NCBI RefSeq assembly: GCF_001695835.1
Contig: NZ_MBSO01000012.1
Location: forward strand, 186,001-250,000
Direction of reading: 5' to 3'
DNA from: Ensifer sp. LC11
GTDB taxonomy: Bacteria; Pseudomonadota; Alphaproteobacteria; Rhizobiales; Rhizobiaceae
DNA length: 64,000 nt
The notes under the pieces are model-generated. The model had not been told where the DNA came from and did not search any database. It saw only the letters and a list, made by a program, of their open reading frames with translations. Below are positions 17,087 to 25,269 of this stretch, in pieces; the stretch's first letter is position 1, and every line of letters begins with the position of its first letter. A program made the translations under genes and the position numbers.

Positions 17087-18631
17087 ATGGCTGACGATTG
17101 CGCAGTTGCGGCTTCGAGACGGTCCGGGGGACGGGCAGCGCGGGTGGCGCTGCGCGCTGCACCGCTTGCCGAAAATATCCGGCCGGTCCGTCCCGGTCTT
17201 TCCGGCGGGCAATACAAGCCGCTGACGGACGCTGGCGTGAGGCGCATCCATGAGGCGGCGCTCGATGCGCTGGAACAAATCGGCCTTGCCAATGCACCGA
17301 AGTCCGGCGTCGAGATCTTGACCGGGGCCGGCGCCATTCTCGGCGATGACGGACGCATTCGTTTTCCCCGCGCGCTGGTCGAGGACATGCTTTCGATCGC
17401 CGCGCGCGACATCACGCTCTACGCCCGCGACCCGAAGCAGGATCTCGAACTCAGCGGCACGCGCGTCTATTACGGCACGGCGGGTGCTGCGGTGCATATC
17501 GTCGATGTCGAGAAGCGCGAGTACCGCGAATCCACCGCCAAGGATCTCTTGAACGCCGCCCAGCTCGTCCACCATCTCGACAACGTGCACTTCTTCCAGC
17601 GCGCCATGGTCTGCCGCGATGTCGCCGACAACTTCCTGATGGACGTCAACACGCTCTACGCCTGCTGCGCCGGCACGACGAAACATGTCGGCACCAGCTT
17701 TTCCGATCCATCCCATGTCGACGGCTGCTTCGATCTCATCCACATGATCGCCGGCGGTGAGGACAAGTGGCGGGCGCGACCTTTCGTTTCCAACTCGAAC
17801 TGCTTCGTCGTGCCGCCGATGAAGTTTGCCGAGGAAAGCTGCATCACCATGGAGAAGTGCATCCGCGCCGGTATGCCGATCTTGCTTCTGTCGGCGGGGC
17901 AGGCTGGTGCAACGGCTCCTGCGCCGCTCGCAACCGCGATCGTGCAGGCGGTCGCCGAGTGCCTGGCGGGCGTCGTCTATGTCAATGCCATGTCGCCCGG
18001 GCACCCGGCGGTCTTCGGCACCTGGCCCTTCGTGTCGGATCTCAGAACCGGGGCAATGTCCGGCGGCTCCGGCGAACAGGCGCTGCTGACGGCCGGTTGC
18101 GCGCAGATGCATCAGTTCTACCGGCTTCCGGGTGGCGCTGCCGCCGGCATCGCCGACGCCAAGCTGCCGGATATGCAGGCCGGCTGGGAGCAGGCGATCT
18201 CCAACGTCATGGCAGGGCTTTCGGGCCTCAACATGGTCTATGAAGCCGTCGGCATGCATGCCTCGCTGCTTGGCTTCTGCCTGGAGTCGCTGGTGCTCGG
18301 CGACGATCTTTTAGGCCAAGTGCAGCGCTGCATCCGCGGCATCGACGTGACGGAGGATTCGGTTTCGCTCGAGACCATGCGTTCGGTTTGCCTCGACGGT
18401 CCGGGCCACTATCTCGGCCATCCGCAGACGCTGGGGCTGATGCAGACGGAATACATCTATCCGGCCGTCGCCGACCGCACGAGCCCGAAGGAGTGGGTGG
18501 AAATCGGTAGACCGGACCTGGTCGCAAAGGCGATCGAAAGGAAGAACCGCATTCTCGCCGAAGCGGCCCCGTCGGTGATCGCGCCTGAGATCGACCGAAT
18601 GATCCGGGAGAAATTCCAGATCTTTTGCTGA
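17087..18631 (+). CDS. MttB-family methyltransferase homologue, no pyrrolysine
   Basis: Protein of 514 aa of the trimethylamine methyltransferase (MttB) superfamily, recognisable from RVYYGTAGAAVHIVD, LSAGQAGATAPAPLATA and the C-terminal LPDMQAGWEQA and PGHYLGHPQTL segments. The reading frame has no in-frame amber codon, so it belongs with the non-pyrrolysine branch that includes glycine betaine methyltransferases of anaerobes. Three ATGs are in frame at 17081, 17084 and 17087; GGGAG at 17076-17080 fits 17087 best. It lies between the flavoprotein pair and the Rieske oxygenase, which suggests a betaine or proline-betaine role. No corrinoid protein or reactivase is nearby, so the methyl acceptor is unclear. 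Confidence 0.88.
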   Translation: MADDCAVAASRRSGGRAARVALRAAPLAENIRPVRPGLSGGQYKPLTDAGVRRIHEAALDALEQIGLANAPKSGVEILTGAGAILGDDGRIRFPRALVEDMLSIAARDITLYARDPKQDLELSGTRVYYGTAGAAVHIVDVEKREYRESTAKDLLNAAQLVHHLDNVHFFQRAMVCRDVADNFLMDVNTLYACCAGTTKHVGTSFSDPSHVDGCFDLIHMIAGGEDKWRARPFVSNSNCFVVPPMKFAEESCITMEKCIRAGMPILLLSAGQAGATAPAPLATAIVQAVAECLAGVVYVNAMSPGHPAVFGTWPFVSDLRTGAMSGGSGEQALLTAGCAQMHQFYRLPGGAAAGIADAKLPDMQAGWEQAISNVMAGLSGLNMVYEAVGMHASLLGFCLESLVLGDDLLGQVQRCIRGIDVTEDSVSLETMRSVCLDGPGHYLGHPQTLGLMQTEYIYPAVADRTSPKEWVEIGRPDLVAKAIERKNRILAEAAPSVIAPEIDRMIREKFQIFC

Positions 18632-18768
18632 GTTTCGCGCTCCGTCCCGGTTGCGGGGCGGGGCAACGGGTGGCCGGATCCGGCTCGCTCGTCTTTCCAG
18701 ATTTGAGCCGTTCAGGCGTCGGCATTGTCGGCGGGTGACGGCGCTTGTCCGGACGGCGTTAGGGAGCG

Positions 18769-18860
18769 CCCCTCATCCCCCGGTGAAGGAAGCCCCCTCA
18801 TCCCCCGGTGAGGGAAGCCCCTCATCCCCCGGTGAGGGAAGCCCCTCATCCCCCGGTGAT
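18769..18860. repeat. Tandem 24 bp direct repeat, 3.8 copies
   Basis: Unit CCCCTCATCCCCCGGTGAGG plus GAAG. Units begin at 18769, 18793 (one extra C), 18818 and 18842 (partial). The unit resembles the head of the neighbouring hairpin repeat, so it probably arose by local slippage of that element. There are no unique spacers, so it is not CRISPR. Confidence 0.85.
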
Positions 18861-18875
18861 CCGGCCTGCCGGCCA

Positions 18876-18903
18876 CCTTCTCCCCGTTTTGACGGGGAGA
18901 AGG
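18876..18903. repeat. Hairpin repeat, copy c
   Basis: Stem CCTTCTCCCCGT / ACGGGGAGAAGG with a TTTG loop, directly after the tandem repeat. Same family as copies a and b. Confidence 0.75.
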
Positions 18904-19012
18904 AAACCCGCGGTGACCGCCGTGCCTCAAAGACGAGGCAGGGAGAAGGGGCGGTGCGGCGAAACTGGTGCCGTTCGCTGGGGGCAGCTGTCCAGGCACA
19001 ACGGCACCTTTT

Positions 19013-19052
19013 CCCTCTCCCCGCCTGCGGGGAGAGGGTCAGGGTGAGGGGC
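19013..19052. repeat. Hairpin repeat, copy d (inverted to copy c)
   Basis: Stem CCCTCTCCCCGC / GCGGGGAGAGGG with a CT loop (19013-19038), followed by TCAGGGTGAGGGGC, which is the reverse-oriented head sequence. It pairs with copy c in the same inverted arrangement seen at 16.8-17.0 kb. Confidence 0.7.
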
Positions 19053-19166
19053 GGTTCTCGCTCCAACGACAGATTTGAGAGCCATCTGGCGCCCAATGAA
19101 AATTGAGTACGCGCACGCCGGAACGCGGTCCTTCCGGTCTTGTTATTGGAATTGGAGTTCAGGCCC

Positions 19167-20399
19167 ATGCTCGTTTCGGAGCTCAAGAATACGACTGTGA
19201 CGGGCGACCGCATCGATCAGCTGGTCGCCGCCCATCGGCCCGGCCATGGGCTCGCGCGCGCCTTCTATCTCGACCCGGGGATCTATGAACGCGATCTGGA
19301 GCGGGTGTTTCGCCGTCACTGGCACTGCGTCGCCCATGAGAGCGCGATCCCGAACGCCAACGACTTCGAGGTCTTTCGCATGGCCTCCGAGCAGGTGATC
19401 GTCACGCGTACGGCAAGTGGCGAGATCCATGCGATGCTCAATGTCTGCCGTCATCGCGGCGCCGAGGTCTGCACCAAGGACAAGGGCAACGCCCGGGCCT
19501 TCGTCTGCCCCTATCATGCCTGGACCTACGGCAATGACGGGGCGCTGAAGGCGGCGCGGCTGATGCCCAAGGATTTCAGGCGTGAGGACCACGGGCTGAA
19601 GAAGCTGCATGTGCGCGTCGCCGAAGGGCTGATCTTCATCTCGTTTGCCGACGAGCCGCTCGATTTCTCCGAAGTCGAGCACCTGTTGCATGCGACCTGT
19701 GGCCAATATGGCTGGGGATCGGCAAAGATCGCCCATCGGCAGACGTATCCGGTTGACGCCAACTGGAAGCTGGCCGTCGAGAACTATGTCGAGTGCTATC
19801 ATTGCGGCCCGGCGCATCCGGAGTATTCTGAGACGCACGCGCTGGAACAGCCGCTGCACATGATCGAGGAACTGAACGCGCGGATGGAGGCGCGCACCTG
19901 CGAACTCGGCATCGAGGTCGGCTCCGGCAACCATTGGCAGACATCCGTTGGCGGCAAGGAGGCGGTGCATGCTTTCCGTTACCCGCTCTATGACGGCGCC
20001 AAGACCGGCAGCAAGGACGGGCAGGCACTGAGCACGCTGATGGGCCGCTTCAGCGATTTCGACGGTGGTGTGACCTCCATCCACTTGGGCGGCACCACCT
20101 TTCTCGTCTGCTATCCCGATCACGGCATGATCTACCGCTTCATTCCGAAGACCGCAGAAACATCGGAGATGGAGCTGATCTGGCTGGTGGACGGCAGCGC
20201 CGAAGAGGGCCGGGATTACGATCTCGACCGGCTGACCTGGCTGTGGAAAGTGACGACCGAGGAGGACAAGGCGATCATCGAGCACACGTCGCGCGGCGTG
20301 CGCTCGCACTATTTCGTGCCGGGGCCGATCGCGCCGATGGAGCACAACGAGTTGCGCTACATCAACTGGTATCTCGACGAGATCAGCCGGCCTGTCTGA
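19167..20399 (+). CDS. Rieske non-heme iron oxygenase, quaternary-amine type
   Basis: Oxygenase alpha subunit of 410 aa. The Rieske 2Fe-2S ligands are C94, H96, C114 and H117 (CRHRG and CPYHAW). The mononuclear iron site lies in ENYVECYHCGPAH with H212 and H217. Residue 209, which bridges the two centres, is Glu rather than the Asp of aromatic-ring dioxygenases, as reported for carnitine oxygenase CntA. Relatives demethylate glycine betaine, stachydrine or carnitine. ATG 19167 follows GGAG at 19153. No ferredoxin reductase partner is adjacent. Glycine betaine monooxygenase is the most likely role, given the flavoproteins upstream. Confidence 0.9.
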   Translation: MLVSELKNTTVTGDRIDQLVAAHRPGHGLARAFYLDPGIYERDLERVFRRHWHCVAHESAIPNANDFEVFRMASEQVIVTRTASGEIHAMLNVCRHRGAEVCTKDKGNARAFVCPYHAWTYGNDGALKAARLMPKDFRREDHGLKKLHVRVAEGLIFISFADEPLDFSEVEHLLHATCGQYGWGSAKIAHRQTYPVDANWKLAVENYVECYHCGPAHPEYSETHALEQPLHMIEELNARMEARTCELGIEVGSGNHWQTSVGGKEAVHAFRYPLYDGAKTGSKDGQALSTLMGRFSDFDGGVTSIHLGGTTFLVCYPDHGMIYRFIPKTAETSEMELIWLVDGSAEEGRDYDLDRLTWLWKVTTEEDKAIIEHTSRGVRSHYFVPGPIAPMEHNELRYINWYLDEISRPV

Positions 20400-20452
20400 G
20401 GAACGTCCTCGTGTGGGCGATGCGGCCGGAAAGTCGCGCCGCTCGCTTAATC

Positions 20453-20896
20453 CTAATCCCGCCTGTCGAAATGGGTGCGGAGCGCCACATGCGTCTGCAC
20501 CGTGGCGACGCCGGGGATGATCGAAATCTGGCGGCGGATGGTGTCGAGATCGCCGTTGGAGGCACATTCGACCAGCACCATCAGGTCGGTGGAACCGGCG
20601 AGCGACCAACAGGTAACGATCGGCGGCATGGCGGAGAGATGCGGCACGATGTGGTCGCAGTTCTTGCCGGGCTGGAAGCTGATGGCGATCAGCGATTTGA
20701 CCGTCGGGCTCTGGTCCTCGACGCCAAGGCGGATGGTGTAGCCGGCAATCACGCCTTTTGCTTCCAGCCGCCGCAGGCGGTCATGCGCCGCACTGCGTGA
20801 AAGCCCGCTGTGGCGGGCGAGCGCCACCAGGCTCTGGCGCGAATCCTGCCGGAGTGCCGCCAGCAGCAGGCGATCCTTTTCATCGATTTCCGTCAA
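20453..20896 (-). CDS. Lrp/AsnC family transcriptional regulator
   Basis: Lrp-type regulator of about 147 aa: HTH with DEKDRLLLAALRQDSRQSLVAL and SRSAAHDRLRRLEAKGVIAGY, then a RAM domain. I place the start at TTG 20896 because GGAGG lies 7 to 8 bp upstream and the protein then has the usual family length; longer in-frame starts extend to 21019. It is convergent with the Rieske gene and divergent from the isochorismatase-type hydrolase at 21010, which is its likely target. Confidence 0.85.
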   Translation of the reverse strand: MTEIDEKDRLLLAALRQDSRQSLVALARHSGLSRSAAHDRLRRLEAKGVIAGYTIRLGVEDQSPTVKSLIAISFQPGKNCDHIVPHLSAMPPIVTCWSLAGSTDLMVLVECASNGDLDTIRRQISIIPGVATVQTHVALRTHFDRRD

Positions 20897-21009
20897 AATG
20901 CGTCCTCCATCACGCCGTTTCCGGACGTTCGTCCGGCTTGGCGCCATCTTGTCCAGTGAAACCGGACGATAGGGCAGATAGCGTCCTCCTGCAACGAAGG
21001 AGCCTTGCC

Positions 21010-21594
21010 ATGACAACACCTGCCATACCCGCCAACGCCGTGCTGCTGCCGATCGACATGCAGCGGGCCTTCGACAGCGCGCCGTGGCCGCGGCGCTGGA
21101 ACGACGCTGTCGACCGGAACGGCCTTGCCCTCATTGCCGCCTGGCGCGCCAGTGGCCGGCCGATCATCCATGTGCGCCACGACAGCGTGACCGATGGCTC
21201 GACGCTTGCGCTTGGGTCGCCCGGCAATGCGTTCCGGCCGGGCTTCGGGCCTGAGGGCGGCGAGCCGCTCGTCACCAAGGGCGTCCACGCCGCCTTCATC
21301 GGCACAGATCTCGATCTGCGGCTCCGGCGTCTCGGCATCGACACGGTCGTTGCCTTTGGCATCTCGACGGACATGTGCGTTTCGACCTCGGTCAGGGTCG
21401 GGGCCAATCTCGGCTACCGAATGATCCTGGTCGAAGACGCCTGCGACTGCTTCGACCAGCCGGACGGAGAGGGCGGGGTGATCGCAGCGCGTGAGATCCA
21501 CCGCGCCCATGTGGCGACGCTGCGTGCCGAATTCGCAGAGGTGACGACGACGGCAGGGATCGTCGAGGCGCTGCGGCGTCCGGCTGCAGCTTGA
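21010..21594 (+). CDS. Isochorismatase-fold cysteine hydrolase (second)
   Basis: Protein of 194 aa. Triad candidates are D16 in PIDMQRAF, K90 in LVTKGVHAAF and C123 in STDMCVSTS. It is shorter and quite different from the hydrolase at 8309, so not a recent duplicate. It is probably a nicotinamidase-like or N-carbamoyl amidohydrolase. A strong AAGGAG site precedes the ATG. The divergent Lrp regulator suggests an amino acid-derived inducer. The substrate is unknown. Confidence 0.88.
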   Translation: MTTPAIPANAVLLPIDMQRAFDSAPWPRRWNDAVDRNGLALIAAWRASGRPIIHVRHDSVTDGSTLALGSPGNAFRPGFGPEGGEPLVTKGVHAAFIGTDLDLRLRRLGIDTVVAFGISTDMCVSTSVRVGANLGYRMILVEDACDCFDQPDGEGGVIAAREIHRAHVATLRAEFAEVTTTAGIVEALRRPAAA

Positions 21595-21648
21595 TGTCTG
21601 GCGCGGATGCGGGCAGCCGCTCAGCTCTTCCCGTTTCCGCGCCGCCTG

Positions 21649-22173
21649 CTACCGGTTGCCGCCACGGACCTCCAGCACTTCGGTTGTCCATTTGGGGGCG
21701 GTCAGGGCTTCGCCCTCGCGGTTCGGGAAGGTGAGGAAGGTCTCGAAGGCGCGGTTCTGGCCGGCCGGCACGCGGGCAAGGATCAGCGCCGTGTCGTCGC
21801 CGATCTTTTCACAGGCCCCTGCGGGGCAGTTTTCCAGCGTTACGGAAAGACGGAAATACTCAAGCAGGGTCTGGCCCTTGTTCGTGACCGTGCCCCGCAG
21901 GCGGAAGCTTCGTTCGGGCTGGCTCTGTTCGAACGTCAGGCCCTCAAGCGCGATGTCTGCGGCCGTGAGGCCAGTTGGCTGCGACGTTTGCACCGGTTCT
22001 GGGGCTGCGGGCGTGCTGCCGTCGCGATCGCTGAACCAGATGATGAAGGCGACGAGCAGGCCGAGTGCCACGGCGACGGAGAGGATCGGTTCCGCCCATT
22101 GGCGAAAACGGCTGAAGCGTGCCGCCAGGTACACGACCACAAGGCCCAACGGTAACGCAATCAACCACAGCAT
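21649..22173 (-). CDS. Hypothetical membrane protein
   Basis: Protein of 174 aa with two N-terminal hydrophobic helices (about residues 2-20 and 30-50) and a C-terminal extracytoplasmic domain containing ENCPAGACEKIGDD and FPNREGEAL. The two cysteines of CPAGAC may form a disulfide. ATG 22173 is chosen for its GGAGGATC ribosome site; ATG 22197 is an alternative that would add 8 residues. I do not recognise a function. It is isolated, between the hydrolase and the iron genes. Confidence 0.75.
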   Translation of the reverse strand: MLWLIALPLGLVVVYLAARFSRFRQWAEPILSVAVALGLLVAFIIWFSDRDGSTPAAPEPVQTSQPTGLTAADIALEGLTFEQSQPERSFRLRGTVTNKGQTLLEYFRLSVTLENCPAGACEKIGDDTALILARVPAGQNRAFETFLTFPNREGEALTAPKWTTEVLEVRGGNR

Positions 22174-22455
22174 CCAGATCCTCCTCACCCGCATCATTCC
22201 TTGAATCGGAATCGACGCAAGGGGGAAATCATGCAGCCGATCAAAGCGTTACCGCGCCGTTGATCTCGCGGGAACGGCGCGCTGCACCGCCTCGACTTTT
22301 ATATAGGGTGGGCGGCGACTGGCAACATGTCGGGGGACCGCCCTGACGAATTGCTGAGCGCGCGTGAGGATCGAGCGCCGCACACAATGTGGGCGCTGGC
22401 ATGCCGGGCGCTCGTATGGAGGCATGGCCAGCGTTTCCAGCTGAAGCGGCGCGCG

Positions 22456-23595
22456 CTATTTGGCAGGTTTCAGGTCCACCCAATAGGTGCCCTCGAACGG
22501 TACCGCGGCGAAGCGTGCGTTGATTTCGGCAAGGCTCTTTTTCGGGTCGAGATCGGAAAAGAGGTCCGGCCGGATCCAGGTGGCGAAGGTCTCGGCGGCG
22601 ACGATGTTGAGGGGGACGGCGTTGAAGAAGTTCCAAAGCCCGTGGACGCGCTTTTCTTCGACTGCGCGGAGGCTGGCAAGAGCCGGAGCCTTGACGGTTT
22701 CAGCGAGCGTTTGCCGAGCCCGCTCCTCATCGACGCCGGGACCGATCGAGAGGGTGCCGTATTTGCCGCCGGGTGAAGACGTGGCGATATAGACGTCGGG
22801 ATTGGCGGCCATCACGGCCTCGGCATTGACCTTGCCGCCGAGCGGCGGCAGCCCGCCCTCGGCCATGTTGCGGGCGCCGGCGACGGTCAGGAATTCGCCG
22901 AGACCGGATACGCCATAGGCCCAGCAGCACCGGTCTGCCTGGGGGAAGGCATCCATCAGCACCAGCGGCCGCGGGTCCGGTCTGGCGGCAATGCGCGCGC
23001 GGATCAGCTTGAGTTTGTCCTCGTAGAAACGGGCGAAGGCTTCCGCCTGTTCGTCCCGGTCGAGGATCTTGCCGAGGAGGCGCATCATGCGCGGCGTGTT
23101 CACCAGCGCGTCGTTGTTGAAGTCGACGACGACGACTGGCACGCCAATGCCGGTCAGGTACTCGATGGCGCGCTTGCCCTGTTCCGTATCCGCCTGCCAG
23201 TTGGCAAGGATCGCAAGGTCGGCGTTGAGCGACAGCAGCGCCTCAAACGAGAGACCCGCGCCGGTACCGTCATCGATCAGTGGTACGTCGGCGAGTGCGG
23301 GGAATTTGCGCTCGAAGCTCTCGTAGAGCTCCGGGTTGTCGCCCTTCATGTCGCCGGACCAGCCGGCAAGCAGGCTGACCGGGTCGGGATGGATCAGCGA
23401 CAGGGCGACGAGGTTGAAACCGCTGCCAAGCAGGATCGCCTTGGGCTTTGCCGGTATCGTCACCTCACGGCCAACCGCATCGCTAACCGCCATCGGCCAC
23501 GTGCCTTCGGCCCGGGCAGCAGTGCCGAACATGAAGGCGAGAGCAAAAACAAGAACGAGCCGCAGGGCGGCCGGGAAGATGCAGCGATGAAACAA
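22456..23595 (-). CDS. fhuP: Siderophore ABC transporter periplasmic binding protein
   Basis: Class III periplasmic binding protein of about 379 aa. A signal sequence (ALRLVLVFALAFMFGTAARA) leads to the ligand domain: VSDAVGREVTIPAKPKAILL, then NPDVYIATS. Such proteins deliver ferric siderophores to FhuB/FhuC-type transporters. In Sinorhizobium meliloti an fhuF-fhuP pair serves hydroxamate siderophores, and the same order is seen here, 19 bp downstream of the fhuF-like gene. A TTG start at 23595 with AAGGAA upstream gives a proper signal peptide. No permease or ATPase is adjacent. Confidence 0.82.
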   Translation of the reverse strand: MFHRCIFPAALRLVLVFALAFMFGTAARAEGTWPMAVSDAVGREVTIPAKPKAILLGSGFNLVALSLIHPDPVSLLAGWSGDMKGDNPELYESFERKFPALADVPLIDDGTGAGLSFEALLSLNADLAILANWQADTEQGKRAIEYLTGIGVPVVVVDFNNDALVNTPRMMRLLGKILDRDEQAEAFARFYEDKLKLIRARIAARPDPRPLVLMDAFPQADRCCWAYGVSGLGEFLTVAGARNMAEGGLPPLGGKVNAEAVMAANPDVYIATSSPGGKYGTLSIGPGVDEERARQTLAETVKAPALASLRAVEEKRVHGLWNFFNAVPLNIVAAETFATWIRPDLFSDLDPKKSLAEINARFAAVPFEGTYWVDLKPAK

Positions 23596-23614
23596 ACCTG
23601 TTGGTTCCTTTGGC

Positions 23615-24370
23615 CTATTGGTTCCGTTGGCTTGGAAGGGCGCAGAGGCTGCCGCAGCTCGGAACCCCGGGCAGCAGATAGCGCAGGCAGCAGATCTTGC
23701 GGCGGCAGACGCGGGCGCCATCTTCCTCCTCGTGCCGCAGGCAATCGAAGAAGGGATTGGGAGATCCGTCCGGCATCGCCTTGCTACCGATCAGCGCGTC
23801 GGCCTGGGCATTCAGAGGTTCGATGCCGGAGGCGCGCAGCGCGTAGTCGATATAAACCAGCGCATTGTTCCAGGCGAGCTTCGGCGCGATGCCGCCGACC
23901 GATTTCAAGTGGCCGACGACTTCGCGCAGATGTCCGCCCATCAGTGGCGCCAGTGTCGCGAAGACATCGGCGTCGTCGACGTCCTTCCAGGCGCCAGCAT
24001 TGGCAACACCGAAGGTCCGGGGCAGGCCGTCTTCGGCGAGCGCCACCGTCATCTCCTCGAAGCCGATCGGCAGCACCTGATGGTCGAGCACGCGGGCAAC
24101 GAGATAGGGGATGGTGAGGCTCGAGAAATAATAGAGCGACCACATGGAGGCAACGGCGCGCCGGTCGCTGGCACCGGATTTTTCCGTGTAGAAGTCGAGC
24201 GCCCGGTCGAAGGCGCCGGAGGCAAAGAAATCCGGCAGCGGCATGCCGTCAGAAAGGCTGTCGGAGAGAACCATCTTTTCGTTGCACCAGGCATGGGTAC
24301 CGGCGAAGGCGGCTGACAGCGCCTTGGGGCCGCCGGTCTCGATGACGGCTTCGGAAACGGCAGCCGTCAT
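23615..24370 (-). CDS. fhuF: FhuF-like siderophore-iron reductase
   Basis: Protein of 251 aa ending in the cysteine-rich FhuF 2Fe-2S motif: CC at the start of CCLRYLLPGVPSCGSLC, spaced C-C-x10-C-x3-C. E. coli FhuF has x2 in the last gap, so this site is one residue longer. FhuF reduces ferric hydroxamate siderophores in the cytoplasm to release iron. It is the first gene of a two-gene operon with fhuP. Iron control is expected, but I could not identify a convincing RirA or Fur site in the 350 bp upstream. Confidence 0.85.
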   Translation of the reverse strand: MTAAVSEAVIETGGPKALSAAFAGTHAWCNEKMVLSDSLSDGMPLPDFFASGAFDRALDFYTEKSGASDRRAVASMWSLYYFSSLTIPYLVARVLDHQVLPIGFEEMTVALAEDGLPRTFGVANAGAWKDVDDADVFATLAPLMGGHLREVVGHLKSVGGIAPKLAWNNALVYIDYALRASGIEPLNAQADALIGSKAMPDGSPNPFFDCLRHEEEDGARVCRRKICCLRYLLPGVPSCGSLCALPSQRNQ

Positions 24371-24717
24371 CGCGTCACCCGCACGGCAGCGCGCCCGATC
24401 GGAAAAACAGCCGTGAAAGAACGCCGTCCTGCAAGCATGCGATACACCTTCTGAGCAACTCAGAAATTCATAAGGTGATCGTGTTACTCAAGATTTTTGC
24501 GCGCGCAAGAGATTTATGAGTTTTGCGGTCATGATTTGATGCGCGAACGACCGAGGACGAAAGCCGCAGGCGGGGCCTGCGGCTCTCTCCGCGCTGAAAC
24601 CTGCTGCGTGCTTCTTAAATCCAATCTGATTTGAGGACAAAACATGCAGCCGTTCAAGGTGGTGCAGCGACCTTTGCGCGTCTGATCAGTCGCGCGGCGC
24701 TGCAGGCATAGCGCCGC
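24371..24717. other. Intergenic region with GC hairpin
   Basis: These 347 bp hold no supported gene. They carry the promoter side of fhuF and the 3' side of the NTF2-like gene. A perfect 9 bp hairpin, GCCGCAGGC / GCCTGCGGC with a GGG loop, sits at 24563-24583. No long T-run follows on either strand, so termination is uncertain. Confidence 0.5.
24563..24583. terminator. GC-rich hairpin, possible terminator
   Basis: Perfect 9 bp stem with a 3 nt loop, downstream of the minus-strand NTF2-like gene (stop at 24718). On the minus strand it is followed by TTTCGTCC, a weak U-tract. Confidence 0.4.
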
Positions 24718-25212
24718 TTATTGCATCAAGCCGAGCTGCTTGTAGAAGCCGAGCGCGTCGTAATAATCGTTCTGAGCCGCGATCTTGCCGTCCTTGAGCG
24801 TAAAGACCGAGGCCCCGGTGAACTTGAAGCTTTTGTTGGTCGCCGCCGTGCCATCGGCCCAGGCACCCGAATTGGTGCCGGAGAATTCCCATTCGAACGA
24901 GACCTTGTCGCCGGCGGCGATCGGGTCGCCCTTCATGGTCCAGACCGCATCGGGAACCGCATTCAGGAAGTTGTCGATGACGCCGGTCTTGGCAGCATCC
25001 TTGCCGGTCACCGGCGTGCCGACGGACGCGTCGTAATAGGTCACGTCATCGGCGAAGTAGGATGCCGCCTTGGCCGAGTCATGGGCATTCCAGGCCGCGA
25101 CATAGGCCGCGACCACGTCAGGTGCCGCGTCGGCGGCAAAGGCCGCCGGCGTCAGCACGAGGGCGCTGAGGCCCAAGGCGCCTGCAGCAACAAGCAGTTG
25201 ACGACGGTACAT
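24718..25212 (-). CDS. Exported NTF2/SnoaL-like protein
   Basis: Protein of 164 aa with an N-terminal export signal (YRRQLLVAAGALGLSALVL, cut near AFA-ADA); the RR gives it a Tat-like look. The mature part is one NTF2-like domain: VVAAYVAAWNAHDSAKAASY and FADDVTYYD, then FTLKDGKIAAQNDYYD. SnoaL-type domains are often polyketide or steroid cyclases or simple ligand binders. It is 57 bp downstream of the patD-like gene on the same strand and may be co-transcribed. The role in polyamine use is not evident. Confidence 0.85.
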   Translation of the reverse strand: MYRRQLLVAAGALGLSALVLTPAAFAADAAPDVVAAYVAAWNAHDSAKAASYFADDVTYYDASVGTPVTGKDAAKTGVIDNFLNAVPDAVWTMKGDPIAAGDKVSFEWEFSGTNSGAWADGTAATNKSFKFTGASVFTLKDGKIAAQNDYYDALGFYKQLGLMQ

Positions 25213-25269
25213 GACAAACTCCTCCCTTTTGTTTTTGTTGTCCGGGCGAGATGCGCGTTCGGCGCAACC

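Larger units (their letters stand above)
18632..19166. other. Repeat-rich intergenic region
   Basis: These 535 bp between the MttB homologue and the Rieske oxygenase contain no supported gene. They hold about 3.8 tandem copies of a 24 bp unit (18769-18860) and two hairpin repeats in opposite orientation (18876-18903 and 19013-19052). The stretch after 19053 is unique and presumably carries the promoter of the Rieske gene. Confidence 0.7.

Noticed and set aside
17087-18631. Pyrrolysine-containing MttB
   Set aside because: The frame is continuous with no internal amber codon, so there is no place for pyrrolysine.
18769-18860. Short repeated units resembling a CRISPR array
   Set aside because: Units are contiguous tandem copies without unique spacers, and no cas genes are present.
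24563-24583. Strong intrinsic terminator
   Set aside because: The stem is perfect but neither strand has a proper U-tract, so it is listed only as a possible terminator.
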